A stretch of DNA of 64,000 nt from Lewinellaceae bacterium (GTDB lineage Bacteria > Bacteroidota > Bacteroidia > Chitinophagales > Saprospiraceae). A model generated the notes under the pieces. That model did no database searches. It was not told where the DNA came from and saw only the letters and a program-made list of their open reading frames with translations. The DNA is taken from NCBI GenBank assembly GCA_020636445.1, contig JACJXV010000011.1, positions 21,978 to 85,977 of the forward strand, in the 5' to 3' direction. Both the position numbers and the translations under genes were made by a program. How positions within the stretch are numbered: the stretch's first letter is position 1; every line of letters starts with the position of its first letter. Shown here piece by piece: positions 45,276 to 53,751 of this stretch.

Positions 45276-45761
45276 ATGCGCACCCTGATAATCCTTTCCC
45301 TGACCATGCTATGGCAATGCATGGCAGCCCAAAACAACCCAACCATTCAGCAGGTGGCCTTCATGGCCGGCAATTGGGTTGGCGAACTTGAAGGAGGCCA
45401 CTCTCAGGAAGTCTGGGCAGCACCGGTAGGCACCAGCATGATCGGCATGTGGAAGTTCCACCAGGGAGGAGAGGATATCATCTATGAGTTGTTACTCCTG
45501 GAAGAAACACCCACCGGGGTAAACTTACTACTCAAACACTTTCGCCGCGGGCTACAAGGCCTGGAAGAGAAAAACGAAGCCCTGACCTTTGCCCTGCAAA
45601 AGCATCGCCCCGGTTATGCTGAGTTTCAAACCGCCGATGGTCGCACCACCCTCATTTACCAACAACCTGGGAAAAAATCCCTGCACGCAACCCTCGTCAG
45701 TCGAAATGGGGAAACAACCGAGGTCTCGGAGTTTATGTACCGGCGACAGAAAGGAAAATAA
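45276..45761 (+). CDS. DUF6265-like exported protein
   Basis: A 161-residue protein with a signal peptide ending CMAAQ. The core VAFMAGNWVGELEGGHSQEVW and GTSMIGMWKFHQGGEDIIYE fits DUF6265, a lipocalin-like fold common in Bacteroidota; LKHFRRGLQGLEEKNEAL follows. No enzymatic residues can be named. Linked to the PKD-like lipoprotein upstream. Confidence 0.75.
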   Translation: MRTLIILSLTMLWQCMAAQNNPTIQQVAFMAGNWVGELEGGHSQEVWAAPVGTSMIGMWKFHQGGEDIIYELLLLEETPTGVNLLLKHFRRGLQGLEEKNEALTFALQKHRPGYAEFQTADGRTTLIYQQPGKKSLHATLVSRNGETTEVSEFMYRRQKGK

Positions 45762-45830
45762 TGCGCAAAGACGGGTGGTATATTGGTTATTGGTGTTTTG
45801 TCCCCTTTGCTAGTTCACTTAGAAATCAGG

Positions 45831-46409
45831 CTATTCCAGCAGGGGAATAGTACCGTACATTTTTCCTTGGCGGGTCATCTTGATGAGGTAATTCAGGCGC
45901 TTTTGCGCTTCCGGCAACCGCCGTTGCCCCCCTTGCAGGGTTTCTTTGATCCAGCCGATCTTCAGGCGTTGATAGAGCCGGGGAAATGCCTTAAACTGTT
46001 CCCAAACCTCAGCCTCACTGGATAGTTGCTCCAGCACCCACGCCGGAATATCCAGAGAATCGTCCGGAGACCCCAGTTGCGACTCGATCGGCAGCAGCCC
46101 CGCCTCCGTCATCAAACCCTCCCGCTGCAGTTTCCAAACGCGTTGCCGGTTTAATTCTGAAAGAAAAGATTTTTTACGGCGGGGCGTAATGCGCTGAACC
46201 GTGCTGTCCGGGGTATATTTTTTCACTACACCATCAATCCAACCAAAACAGAGGCATTCCTCTACCAGTTCGTCGTATTTGATCGACGGCTGACCACTTG
46301 CTTTGTTAAACGTTTGCAGCCATACCTCGGGCTTCACTTGATGATTCCGCACCAGCCAGCTTCGCCACTCTTCCCGATGGCGGGGGTAAAAAACTTCAGT
46401 AATTTCCAT
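45831..46409 (-). CDS. YdeI/OmpD-associated family protein
   Basis: A 192-residue protein of the YdeI family: YPRHREEWRSWLVRNHQ, EVWLQTFNKASGQPSI, YDELVEECLCFGWIDGVVK and the C-terminal ETLQGGQRRLPEAQKRLNYL. The family is linked to resistance to cationic peptides in enterobacteria, but this is not established for Bacteroidota. Start chosen at MEITEVF, leaving two codons off the longest frame. 22 bases separate it from the cyclase gene upstream on the same strand. Confidence 0.85.
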   Translation of the reverse strand: MEITEVFYPRHREEWRSWLVRNHQVKPEVWLQTFNKASGQPSIKYDELVEECLCFGWIDGVVKKYTPDSTVQRITPRRKKSFLSELNRQRVWKLQREGLMTEAGLLPIESQLGSPDDSLDIPAWVLEQLSSEAEVWEQFKAFPRLYQRLKIGWIKETLQGGQRRLPEAQKRLNYLIKMTRQGKMYGTIPLLE

Positions 46410-46431
46410 ACACACCCAAAATCTTGATTTG

Positions 46432-47094
46432 TCAATTTATTTTCGCGAATGCCCGCACCGGAAAGGTTCCCATCCCCACTATTTTGGGGGGCACTGCCGT
46501 AAAGGTAAATCCACTTTCGGGTAGGACCTCCAGGGCACATAAATGCTCGGCAATCAAGATGCCTGCTCCCAGTAAAATCGTATGTACGGGGCGCGCGCGC
46601 GAATGGGTATCATCCACATTATATCCATCAATGCCCAGGAGTTTTATTCCTGAATCACGCAAGAAAAGGGCCGCTGCCTCGGTCACAAAAGGGTGTCCGG
46701 AAAAATAGGGATCGGTACGCCAGTAACGCGACCAGCCTGTATTGACCAATACTGCTTTACCCTGTAACGGTAGCCCGGCAAAAACTTCCGGGCCTATGGC
46801 CATCATCGTGGCAGGAACCCGAATGCAAAGCCCTGGCAAGTCCGCCAACTGATCCAGCGTTACCCCGGCCGTGTCAGCCCCATCAGCAAAGCGATGGAAG
46901 GGGCAATCCAGGTACGTTCCGGTATTCCCTACCAACTCTATACGCCCAATGTGAAACGTGGTATCTTCCGCATAAAAGGCTCGGGAATCTTCGCGGCGGA
47001 GAAAATCACAAATGAGGGGTGCTGGCAAGCCCTGGTAAGTGATTAACTCTCCATCAATGGTATGACTCAGATCAATATACTGCGCTGCTGGCAT
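46432..47094 (-). CDS. Cyclase family protein (KynB-like metal hydrolase)
   Basis: A 220-residue protein with the cyclase/arylformamidase fold: IDLSHTIDGELITYQGLP, HIGRIELVGNTGTYLDCPFH, VLVNTGWSRYWRTDPYF and LLGIDGYNVDDTHSR. In the usual metal motif TGTHxDxPxH the first His is replaced by Tyr (TGTYLDCPFH) while the Asp and last His remain, so the metal site may be altered. Substrate unknown; kynurenine formamidase is only a fold-level match. Start chosen at MPAAQYIDLSH. Confidence 0.85.
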   Translation of the reverse strand: MPAAQYIDLSHTIDGELITYQGLPAPLICDFLRREDSRAFYAEDTTFHIGRIELVGNTGTYLDCPFHRFADGADTAGVTLDQLADLPGLCIRVPATMMAIGPEVFAGLPLQGKAVLVNTGWSRYWRTDPYFSGHPFVTEAAALFLRDSGIKLLGIDGYNVDDTHSRARPVHTILLGAGILIAEHLCALEVLPESGFTFTAVPPKIVGMGTFPVRAFAKIN

Positions 47095-47108
47095 AGCAAG
47101 GGGGGTAT

Positions 47109-47411
47109 TTATAACGATGCCTTTTTTCCCTGCAACGCCGTCCGGATAACCACAACAATGACTAAGCCGGAGAAAAAGAGGTAAACCATGGAGGTCATGG
47201 CAGGCCAAAGGGCAAGCACCATGGTTAAGAAAAGGGCCGCTAGAGCCAGTAAGAAAAAATTATCCCCTACGCGTTGACCCAATTTCACCGGATCGGCCAT
47301 AGCGCCCTCCCGATATCCGGCCAACCAGTGTACTTTTCCCTGGAATCTAAATTGATACCCCAGGAAGGCAAAAAGTGCCGCCAACAAGAGCATAATCAAT
47401 AAATAGACCAT
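47109..47411 (-). CDS. DUF3784 membrane protein
   Basis: A 100-residue protein with three membrane helices. The motif WLAGYREGAMADPVKLGQRV after helix one is characteristic of DUF3784. Function unknown. It lies between the RDD gene (51 bp) and the cyclase gene (14 bp), all on the minus strand, so an operon is likely. Confidence 0.8.
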   Translation of the reverse strand: MVYLLIMLLLAALFAFLGYQFRFQGKVHWLAGYREGAMADPVKLGQRVGDNFFLLALAALFLTMVLALWPAMTSMVYLFFSGLVIVVVIRTALQGKKASL

Positions 47412-47462
47412 CGCTTTTTTTAAAGGATAAAATAACCATTTCGCAAAAAGGAATCAATAGCA

Positions 47463-48209
47463 TTACCGCGTCAGGACAATATAATCGCGCAACAAGGTTT
47501 TGAGAAATTCTACCCGGTCATTAGGAAGGTCGGCAAGCTGTAACAACTCCTGCAACCGGGTACATAGCTCCTCCAGTGCTGTTTGGTGAGCCTCGTTTGG
47601 ATATTTTTGGTAGCGACTGATCGCATTTTTGATCACCAGCATATCCTGTTCAGACAACTGCCGTACCCCCGGATATTGCGGCTGATAATCAGCCAGGGAA
47701 TTGATCCGCAGGATATCTTCCAACCGAAAACTTAGGGCATTGCGCAGCCGGATGACCGATGTATTGGCCGTCATATCGCCAAGACGTTGCTGCCGGGTAG
47801 TAGAACTTATCAGGATGGCTGCTACTACGCCCCCCGAAAAAAGAGTATCCACCAGTTGGAAAACAGCCCGTAACAGGTAATCACTAGCAGTGGGTTCGCG
47901 CCCGTCGAGGCGGACTACCCGCAATCCCATGATTTTTTTACCCCAACTCTGGCCCTGCGCCAGCATTTCAGAAATCAGATGATAACTCATCAGCCCACCA
48001 ATAGGCAGCAAGCCAAAGACTAACCCTCCAATAAAGGGTGCCTCTAAAACGTCAAACCCAAACAGCGTGAAAATCACAAACAATACCACTAAATACAAAG
48101 CCGTAATAATCAGCAGGTCGATGACGAAAGCAAAAATCCGCTCCCGTAGTGAGGCGAGCTCATACTGGATGGTTACATTTTGTGTGGTCCGAATATCAAT
48201 GGTTTGCAT
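47463..48209 (-). CDS. RDD family membrane protein
   Basis: A 248-residue protein with an RDD domain. The name-giving residues are in SLRERIFAFVIDLLIITALY (Arg and Asp of the first helix) and LLRAVFQLVDTLFSGG. A soluble C-terminal part (LPNDRVEFLKTLL) follows. In Bacteroidota RDD genes sit next to SpoIIM, DUF4129, DUF4350, MoxR and DUF58 genes; here the RDD gene is divergent from the SpoIIM operon, as usual for that cluster. Function unknown. Confidence 0.88.
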   Translation of the reverse strand: MQTIDIRTTQNVTIQYELASLRERIFAFVIDLLIITALYLVVLFVIFTLFGFDVLEAPFIGGLVFGLLPIGGLMSYHLISEMLAQGQSWGKKIMGLRVVRLDGREPTASDYLLRAVFQLVDTLFSGGVVAAILISSTTRQQRLGDMTANTSVIRLRNALSFRLEDILRINSLADYQPQYPGVRQLSEQDMLVIKNAISRYQKYPNEAHQTALEELCTRLQELLQLADLPNDRVEFLKTLLRDYIVLTR

Positions 48210-48681
48210 ACCGCCGGCAGCTTTACCCTAAACATACAAAAAAGGGCAGATTCTATATCCATGACAAAGTGGCACTGGTGCACCGGCAAGTATCCTGGAT
48301 GGAGGAATCTCTGGGTGAGAAGGGCCCTTACTTTTACGCTCGACAGGAAGAGAAATCAGTCCATCTACACTAGATTCCGGCGGGTAAAAACCAGTAACCA
48401 GCCTGCAGTTGGCAGTGAGCAGTCTGCAGTGATACTCAACGGTTTTCGGTGAGCAGGCATAACCCATCTTTACTTCTTTGCAAGGTCATTCCGTGAGGGA
48501 TGAAGGTGATTTTCCGGTGAAAATGAAAAATCTGATTTCCAATTTCTAATTTCTATTACCTCAGACACAGACTACCCTTGGCTATCGGGCGCAAAAAGCC
48601 TCCGCAAACAAGTCTACACGTTTGTTTTTGTGCGTGGATTTCCCTAAAATGGAACCAAATTGACCGGCCGGCAAGAATTTC
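48210..48681. other. Divergent intergenic region between RDD and SpoIIM genes
   Basis: About 470 bp without a gene. Holds the second TGCAGTTGGCAGTGA repeat (48402-48429), an A/T string TTTCCAATTTCTAATTTC (48536-48553) that mirrors the end of the RluA gene, and a hairpin CAAACAAGT ... ACGTTTGTT (about 48607-48630). Promoters for both directions should lie here but are not clear. Confidence 0.5.
48402..48429. repeat. Dispersed TGCAGTTGGCAGTGA repeat, copy 2
   Basis: CTGCAGTTGGCAGTGAGCAG then TCTGCAG. Close relative of 17943-17970. Confidence 0.6.
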
Positions 48682-50571
48682 ATGCGCGAAACGAATTTTA
48701 TTGACCAAAACAAGGGAAAGTGGCAGCAGTTCGAAGAAGTGCTCGATCAGTCCGGGCATGCTGCCGAGGATCTCAGCGACCTGTTTGTTCAGGTCACGGA
48801 TGACCTTTCTTTTTCGCGCACTTTTTATCCCAATCGCTCGGTACGGGTATATCTCAACGACCTGGCACAGCGGGCCTTTCAATCCATTTACCGGGGGAGG
48901 GTGCGACCCTGGCAGCGTTTTGCGCGCTTCTGGATGGAAGAGCTCCCGCAATTGGTCTATGAAGCCCGCCGCGATTTCCTGATTGCTGCGCTGGTCTTTG
49001 CACTCGCGTTTGGCATTGGCGTATTATCCAGCAGCATGGATCCCGAATTCGCCGAAGTAGTGCTTGGCGAGAGCTACGTGCGTATGACCGAAGAAAACAT
49101 TGCCTCTGGTGACCCCATGGCCGTGTACAAACAACGCGGCATGTTTGGCATGTCGGTGGGAATTACCGCCAACAACCTTTTTGTCTCGTTCCTCACTTTT
49201 ATTATGGGGATATTTTTTGGCGTAGGCACCCTGGCCATCCTCATTCGCAATGCGGTTATGGTAGGTGCTTTTCAGTACTTCTTCATCGAGCGGGGGTTGT
49301 TTTGGGAGTCTTTTCTTACCATCTGGACGCATGGCACCCTGGAAATTTCCGCTATCATCATTGCTGGTGCCGCCGGCCTGACGATGGGCCGTGGCCCTGC
49401 CTTTCCGGGTACTTATACGCGCCTGCAGGCGTTTCAACGCTCCGCCCGCCGTGGGCTAAAAATCATGATTGGCATCGCCCCTATTATTGTCCTGGCCGGT
49501 TTTATTGAAGGCTTTTTAACCCGTAATACCGAAACCCCGGATATCTTGCGCGGTTTCTTTATTGCCGTTTGCCTGGCCTTCATCCTCGTATATTTTGTTT
49601 GGTATCCCCGGATGCGTGCTCGTCTGGGTTTTCCTTCCCGCTTCCACGAACGGGAGCTCCCCCCTACCCGGCCACTGACCCTGCAACTCGAAGCTATTCG
49701 CGGCAATGGTGAAATCTTCACCGATATTTTCAGCTACTTCCGCAAGTATGCCGGTACCATTGTCGGCGCAGCAGCACTGGCAAGTTTGGCATTTTGCCTG
49801 ACCGTTTTTAGCGTCAGCCAGGTAGCTCCCAGTGAGTTATTTGTCTTCCCCAGCGAGCTTTTTGGTTCGTTGCGTACTATCGATCAATTTGTCGTTACAC
49901 CCCGCTTGCGCTGGCTACCCCTGCTTAATATCGTCCTCTGGGTTGGCTTTAGTGTAACTATTCTCCGCCCCCTGCATCGGGAAGCCTCCTCAGGAAAAAA
50001 ATCTTCCTGGCCCATGATGGCCGCACGCGTCCTGCCTGGTATTCTTGTTTGCCAATTATTGCTATTGAGCAACGACTGGTATACCGCATTACTCTTCGTG
50101 ATGGCTGCACCTTTTCCATTGCTGTTTATCTTCGTCGCCCAGCACGAAGGTCTGGGTCCCGGGCAAGGCCTGGTGCGTACGTTTGACCTGATCCGCCAGG
50201 GGTACGGCCGGGGGGTAAGTTTGCTCCTTACCTTGGTTTTGATCGGAATGTTGCTTTACGGGTTTGGGGATTCGCTCCTGGTTTGGAGCCATGTAGAGCT
50301 CATCAGCTGGGTGATTCAGTTGTCCGAAGAACAACTTCCGGAGGTCAGCACCATACTTATCACGGCACTGACGATATTTTCCTTATTCCTGATTGGAGCG
50401 CTGCTACTGATTGGTTTTGGGTTGCTCTATTTTACGTTGCTCGAAATCCGCGAAGCACGCGTCTTGCGGGCGCGGATTCAAGGTATTGGCCACCATGCTC
50501 AGGTTCGCGGGCTCGACCGGGAGCAGGCCGTCACCCCTGAGGGTTCTGCTACCCCCACACAAACGGACTAA
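48682..50571 (+). CDS. SpoIIM (DUF95) family membrane protein with C-terminal extension
   Basis: A 629-residue membrane protein. Residues 1-320 match the SpoIIM/DUF95 domain of Bacteroidota: MRETNFIDQNKGKWQQFEEV, FFGVGTLAILIRNAVMVGAF and SFLTIWTHGTLEISAIIIAG. The second half has another five or so helices not found in the shortest members. It does not indicate sporulation; in this phylum the protein belongs to an uncharacterised envelope cluster. The DUF4129 gene follows after three bases and DUF4350 directly after that. Confidence 0.9.
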   Translation: MRETNFIDQNKGKWQQFEEVLDQSGHAAEDLSDLFVQVTDDLSFSRTFYPNRSVRVYLNDLAQRAFQSIYRGRVRPWQRFARFWMEELPQLVYEARRDFLIAALVFALAFGIGVLSSSMDPEFAEVVLGESYVRMTEENIASGDPMAVYKQRGMFGMSVGITANNLFVSFLTFIMGIFFGVGTLAILIRNAVMVGAFQYFFIERGLFWESFLTIWTHGTLEISAIIIAGAAGLTMGRGPAFPGTYTRLQAFQRSARRGLKIMIGIAPIIVLAGFIEGFLTRNTETPDILRGFFIAVCLAFILVYFVWYPRMRARLGFPSRFHERELPPTRPLTLQLEAIRGNGEIFTDIFSYFRKYAGTIVGAAALASLAFCLTVFSVSQVAPSELFVFPSELFGSLRTIDQFVVTPRLRWLPLLNIVLWVGFSVTILRPLHREASSGKKSSWPMMAARVLPGILVCQLLLLSNDWYTALLFVMAAPFPLLFIFVAQHEGLGPGQGLVRTFDLIRQGYGRGVSLLLTLVLIGMLLYGFGDSLLVWSHVELISWVIQLSEEQLPEVSTILITALTIFSLFLIGALLLIGFGLLYFTLLEIREARVLRARIQGIGHHAQVRGLDREQAVTPEGSATPTQTD

Positions 50572-50574
50572 CCG

Positions 50575-51369
50575 ATGGGGGAGCGCTTCTTATCACTAGG
50601 TTTTCTGCTGCACAGTCCAGCACGCCGCACGGGTATTGCGCTGAGTTGTTTATGGCTTTGGGTGGCCCTGCCCCTGTCGGCCCAGGAGCCACCGCAGGGC
50701 ACCTCACCCGACTACCTGCAGGAAGAGCGGCAACCCTCTCAGCTGGATGAAAACCGCTGGCGCGACCTGGTAAAAAACCTGGACTATACCACCCGGGAGC
50801 GCAAAAAAAGAGAACCCGAAAACGATGATGATGAGGGAAAAACAAAAGGCAAAACAGCTCAGCGCGAGGCATTTCTAAAAAACGCCGGACCGGTAACCAA
50901 GTTCCTGGCGCTCCTGCTTTTGGGGTTAACCATAGGGGTCATCGTTTATTTTTGGTGGTGGCGTCGCCGGCGTCACAACCCCACCACCTCCGTTCCCGGA
51001 CTGGGCCTAACCATCGAGGAGCTCGAAGCTGATCTTCCTGCCACTAACCTGCAGGATTATATCCGGCAAGCCATTGAACGGGGAGATTACGCGCTGGCTA
51101 TCCGCCTGTATTATCTGGAAGCACTCCGGCGGCTTAGTGCACAGGCGTTTATTCGCTGGCAAAGAGAACGCACCAATCACGATTACCTGCGCGACCTCCG
51201 GGGCGGACCCTACTACCCCGATTTTTATACCCTGACTTTGATTTTTGAGCGGGTCCGGTATGGGGGGCAACCTCTATCCCCGGAAACCTTTCAGGAGATT
51301 GAACCGCTGTTCCATCATTTTCTCACCCTTCTGCCCGCAGCCCTGGCAGCGCAAACCTCCCGTTCCTAA
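50575..51369 (+). CDS. DUF4129 domain membrane protein
   Basis: A 264-residue protein. A signal-like first helix (LSCLWLWVALPLSAQ) is followed by a charged region rich in Lys/Glu/Asp, a membrane helix (FLALLLLGLTIGVIVYFWWW) and the cytosolic DUF4129 domain IRQAIERGDYALAIRLYYLE and WQRERTNHDYLRDL. Second gene of the SpoIIM operon; stop and next start are adjacent. Role unknown but conserved with its neighbours. Confidence 0.88.
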   Translation: MGERFLSLGFLLHSPARRTGIALSCLWLWVALPLSAQEPPQGTSPDYLQEERQPSQLDENRWRDLVKNLDYTTRERKKREPENDDDEGKTKGKTAQREAFLKNAGPVTKFLALLLLGLTIGVIVYFWWWRRRRHNPTTSVPGLGLTIEELEADLPATNLQDYIRQAIERGDYALAIRLYYLEALRRLSAQAFIRWQRERTNHDYLRDLRGGPYYPDFYTLTLIFERVRYGGQPLSPETFQEIEPLFHHFLTLLPAALAAQTSRS

Positions 51370-52641
51370 ATGCGCCGCTATCGAATACCTCTGATTTTTT
51401 TCCTCATGCTACTGGGGGCTGCCGTCACGCTGTACCTGCTCAGCCGCGGCCGCAAAATATACTCCTGGCAAGAGAATTATTACCAAAAAAATGAAGGCCC
51501 GTATGGCACCTGGGTCTTACATGAGTTGCTGGAATCGCTGGGGCCAGCCTATCCGGTTACGGATATGACCACCTCCCTGGAACAAGCGCTTGCCGACCCA
51601 GTACCTGCCGCCGCCAACTATGTCTTTGTCGGAGAAGCCCTGTACCTCGACTCGCTCGACCAGGAGCGTTTACTTGCTTTCGTCAATGCGGGGAATACAG
51701 CAATCATCTCGGCCCGCACGTTTCCGTTCTCACTAATCGACCCGCTCTACCACGAGGTATGTGATTATTACAACTGGGACGAACCCGATTACCTCATCGA
51801 TTCATCGCTGCAAATCAATTTCTACCACCCCGAACTCCGGCTACCGCGGGATTGGCAAATTACCTACCGCTACCGCAACAGCCGCCCGCTGTACCAGTGG
51901 CAGTATTTTTCCGATCAATATTTTTGCAACCCCGAGGAGGGGTTTCAGGCCATCGGATATTGCCAGGATTCGCTGGTTAATTTCGCCCGAATTCCCTACG
52001 GCGAAGGGTATTTTTATTTACATAGCACTCCCCTGGCACTGGCCAATATCCAGTTGCTGGATACCACCGGGCTCGCCTATGCACAGCGCATATTCAGCCA
52101 CCTGACCCCAGGCCCGATTTTCTGGGATGAGTACACTAAAGTGCCCATGGCTACCGGGCAACAACGCAATGACCGTACCAGTCGTTCCCTCTCGGAGCGG
52201 CATGTATTGCAATACATTCTCAGTCAGCCGGCACTGGCACTGGCCTGGTATTCGTTATTGCTAATGGCGTTGTTATATGTCATTTTTCGCACCAAACGCC
52301 GGCAACGCCGTATTCCGATCCTGGAACCCAATACCAATATGTCGCTGGAGTTTGTCCAGACTATTGGTCGGCTATCCTTCCTGCAAGGCAACCACTACCA
52401 ACTGGCATTACAACAGATGAAGCTCTTCCTGGGGTTCGTTCGCCAGCGCTACCGCCTGCCCACCCGGGAGCTGGATGAACACTTCGCCGCACAATTGAGT
52501 ACCGTTTCGGAAGTACCACTGCCGACGATTGAAAACATCTTGCTGATGTACCAAAACATCGCCCGATCGAAAGGGATCACCGAAAATACCCTGCTGGAAT
52601 TCCACCAGCGGCTCGAAAAATTTTACCTCCAGTGTAAATAG
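51370..52641 (+). CDS. DUF4350 domain membrane protein
   Basis: A 423-residue protein. An N-terminal helix is followed by YSWQENYYQKNEGPYGTWVL and a DUF4350-like periplasmic alpha/beta domain, then a second helix (ALAWYSLLLMALLYVIFRT) and the C-terminal segment FVQTIGRLSFLQGNHYQLAL seen in family members. In related genomes MoxR ATPase and DUF58 (vWA) genes come next; here they are absent and the operon ends. Confidence 0.85.
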   Translation: MRRYRIPLIFFLMLLGAAVTLYLLSRGRKIYSWQENYYQKNEGPYGTWVLHELLESLGPAYPVTDMTTSLEQALADPVPAAANYVFVGEALYLDSLDQERLLAFVNAGNTAIISARTFPFSLIDPLYHEVCDYYNWDEPDYLIDSSLQINFYHPELRLPRDWQITYRYRNSRPLYQWQYFSDQYFCNPEEGFQAIGYCQDSLVNFARIPYGEGYFYLHSTPLALANIQLLDTTGLAYAQRIFSHLTPGPIFWDEYTKVPMATGQQRNDRTSRSLSERHVLQYILSQPALALAWYSLLLMALLYVIFRTKRRQRRIPILEPNTNMSLEFVQTIGRLSFLQGNHYQLALQQMKLFLGFVRQRYRLPTRELDEHFAAQLSTVSEVPLPTIENILLMYQNIARSKGITENTLLEFHQRLEKFYLQCK

Positions 52642-52653
52642 TAGTTGTGGGCA

Positions 52654-53634
52654 CTATCCGATTTGCTCCGGTACCGCTCCGGCCACTTCCAGCCCTGCGG
52701 TTTGGCCTTGCCCGCTGAAAACCAGCTCCCCTTGCAGGAAAAAGCGCACATCCAGATGGGCCTGCAGGCTCTCATTGACCTTGCCCGTCATGTCGCCCTG
52801 AATCGGACTAAGTAGTTCTCCGGTTCCCGGCGCCTGATGGGCTACGATCTCCAGGCGTTTGTGCTTGTCCCGAAGGACGACATTCAGTTTATGCTCAAAG
52901 CGGCTAACCTCCAGGCGGGCACCGGTATAGGTTGTGAAGCGGTGCAACGTTCCGGCATGCAAAAAGCCACCCAGAAAGCCATTAAAATGGCTACCTAGCC
53001 AGGGGATGCGGGCGATGGAAACCATAACCGAGGTCCCCGGAGCTTCCGCGAAATGATTGCTCTGCATCCAGATCCACCAGGACGGGAACGAACGGCCCCA
53101 GTCTTTTTCCATATATCCCTGGCCGGTAGTAAAGTCTACCCGCCCGGCATCATACACCTGTAATTGCCCCTCCAGGGAATGATTCATGCTTACCACACCG
53201 TGATAGCACTCCATAAAAGGCATAAAGCTATACCAACCCATCACACCCGGAGCCCCCAGTGTACTCGGCCAGGATACCGGGTCTTTAAACCGGAGGGTTC
53301 CCCGCAATTCCGGCAGGTTCAGGGTAACCCCATCGGCTGAGAAGTGGTTATCTCCCAACTGTAAGGCAAAATGTGTAGTCGCCGGTTGAAATGAGGCCAC
53401 CGGATAGCGGTAATAACTCGCCCGGCAGCGAACCCCGTCCAACACCTGGATAAAGGCATGCTGCTCTCCATCAGCCCCCATGCTGATGCCTGGAATTACG
53501 GCAAATGCATACCGGCGGGTAGGGTCAACCATTTTCACATACCAGCCTTCAAAATAAGCACGCGTACGGCCCCAGCCGTGATACATTTCCGGATGCCAAA
53601 GGGCGCGCCAGCGCAGGAGCCAGGGAGGTTGCAT
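52654..53634 (-). CDS. Tocopherol-cyclase-like family protein
   Basis: A 326-residue protein matching the tocopherol cyclase/VTE1-like family: the opening LWHPEMYHGWGRTRAYFEGW, YKMVDPTRRYAFAVIPG-like block, QGYMEKDWGRSFPSWWIWMQ and FNGFLGGFLHAG. In photosynthetic organisms the enzyme closes the chromanol ring. Non-photosynthetic bacteria carry homologues of unknown role, so the name describes family only. Ends 12 bases from the convergent DUF4350 stop. Confidence 0.85.
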   Translation of the reverse strand: MQPPWLLRWRALWHPEMYHGWGRTRAYFEGWYVKMVDPTRRYAFAVIPGISMGADGEQHAFIQVLDGVRCRASYYRYPVASFQPATTHFALQLGDNHFSADGVTLNLPELRGTLRFKDPVSWPSTLGAPGVMGWYSFMPFMECYHGVVSMNHSLEGQLQVYDAGRVDFTTGQGYMEKDWGRSFPSWWIWMQSNHFAEAPGTSVMVSIARIPWLGSHFNGFLGGFLHAGTLHRFTTYTGARLEVSRFEHKLNVVLRDKHKRLEIVAHQAPGTGELLSPIQGDMTGKVNESLQAHLDVRFFLQGELVFSGQGQTAGLEVAGAVPEQIG

Positions 53635-53751
53635 AGTTATCCTTTTGCCAATTTCGGGTTAAGATACAAATCTTTAGGAGCGCTTGGGTGACGGTAAGTT
53701 AGGACATTTGTTTTAACGGTGTCCTTGTCCCAAAACAGGCGAAGCGGTTAA

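Noticed and set aside
48682..50571. Sporulation function for the SpoIIM-like protein
   Set aside because: The domain name is historical; the neighbours (DUF4129, DUF4350, RDD) define a general envelope cluster of Bacteroidota and no sporulation genes are present.
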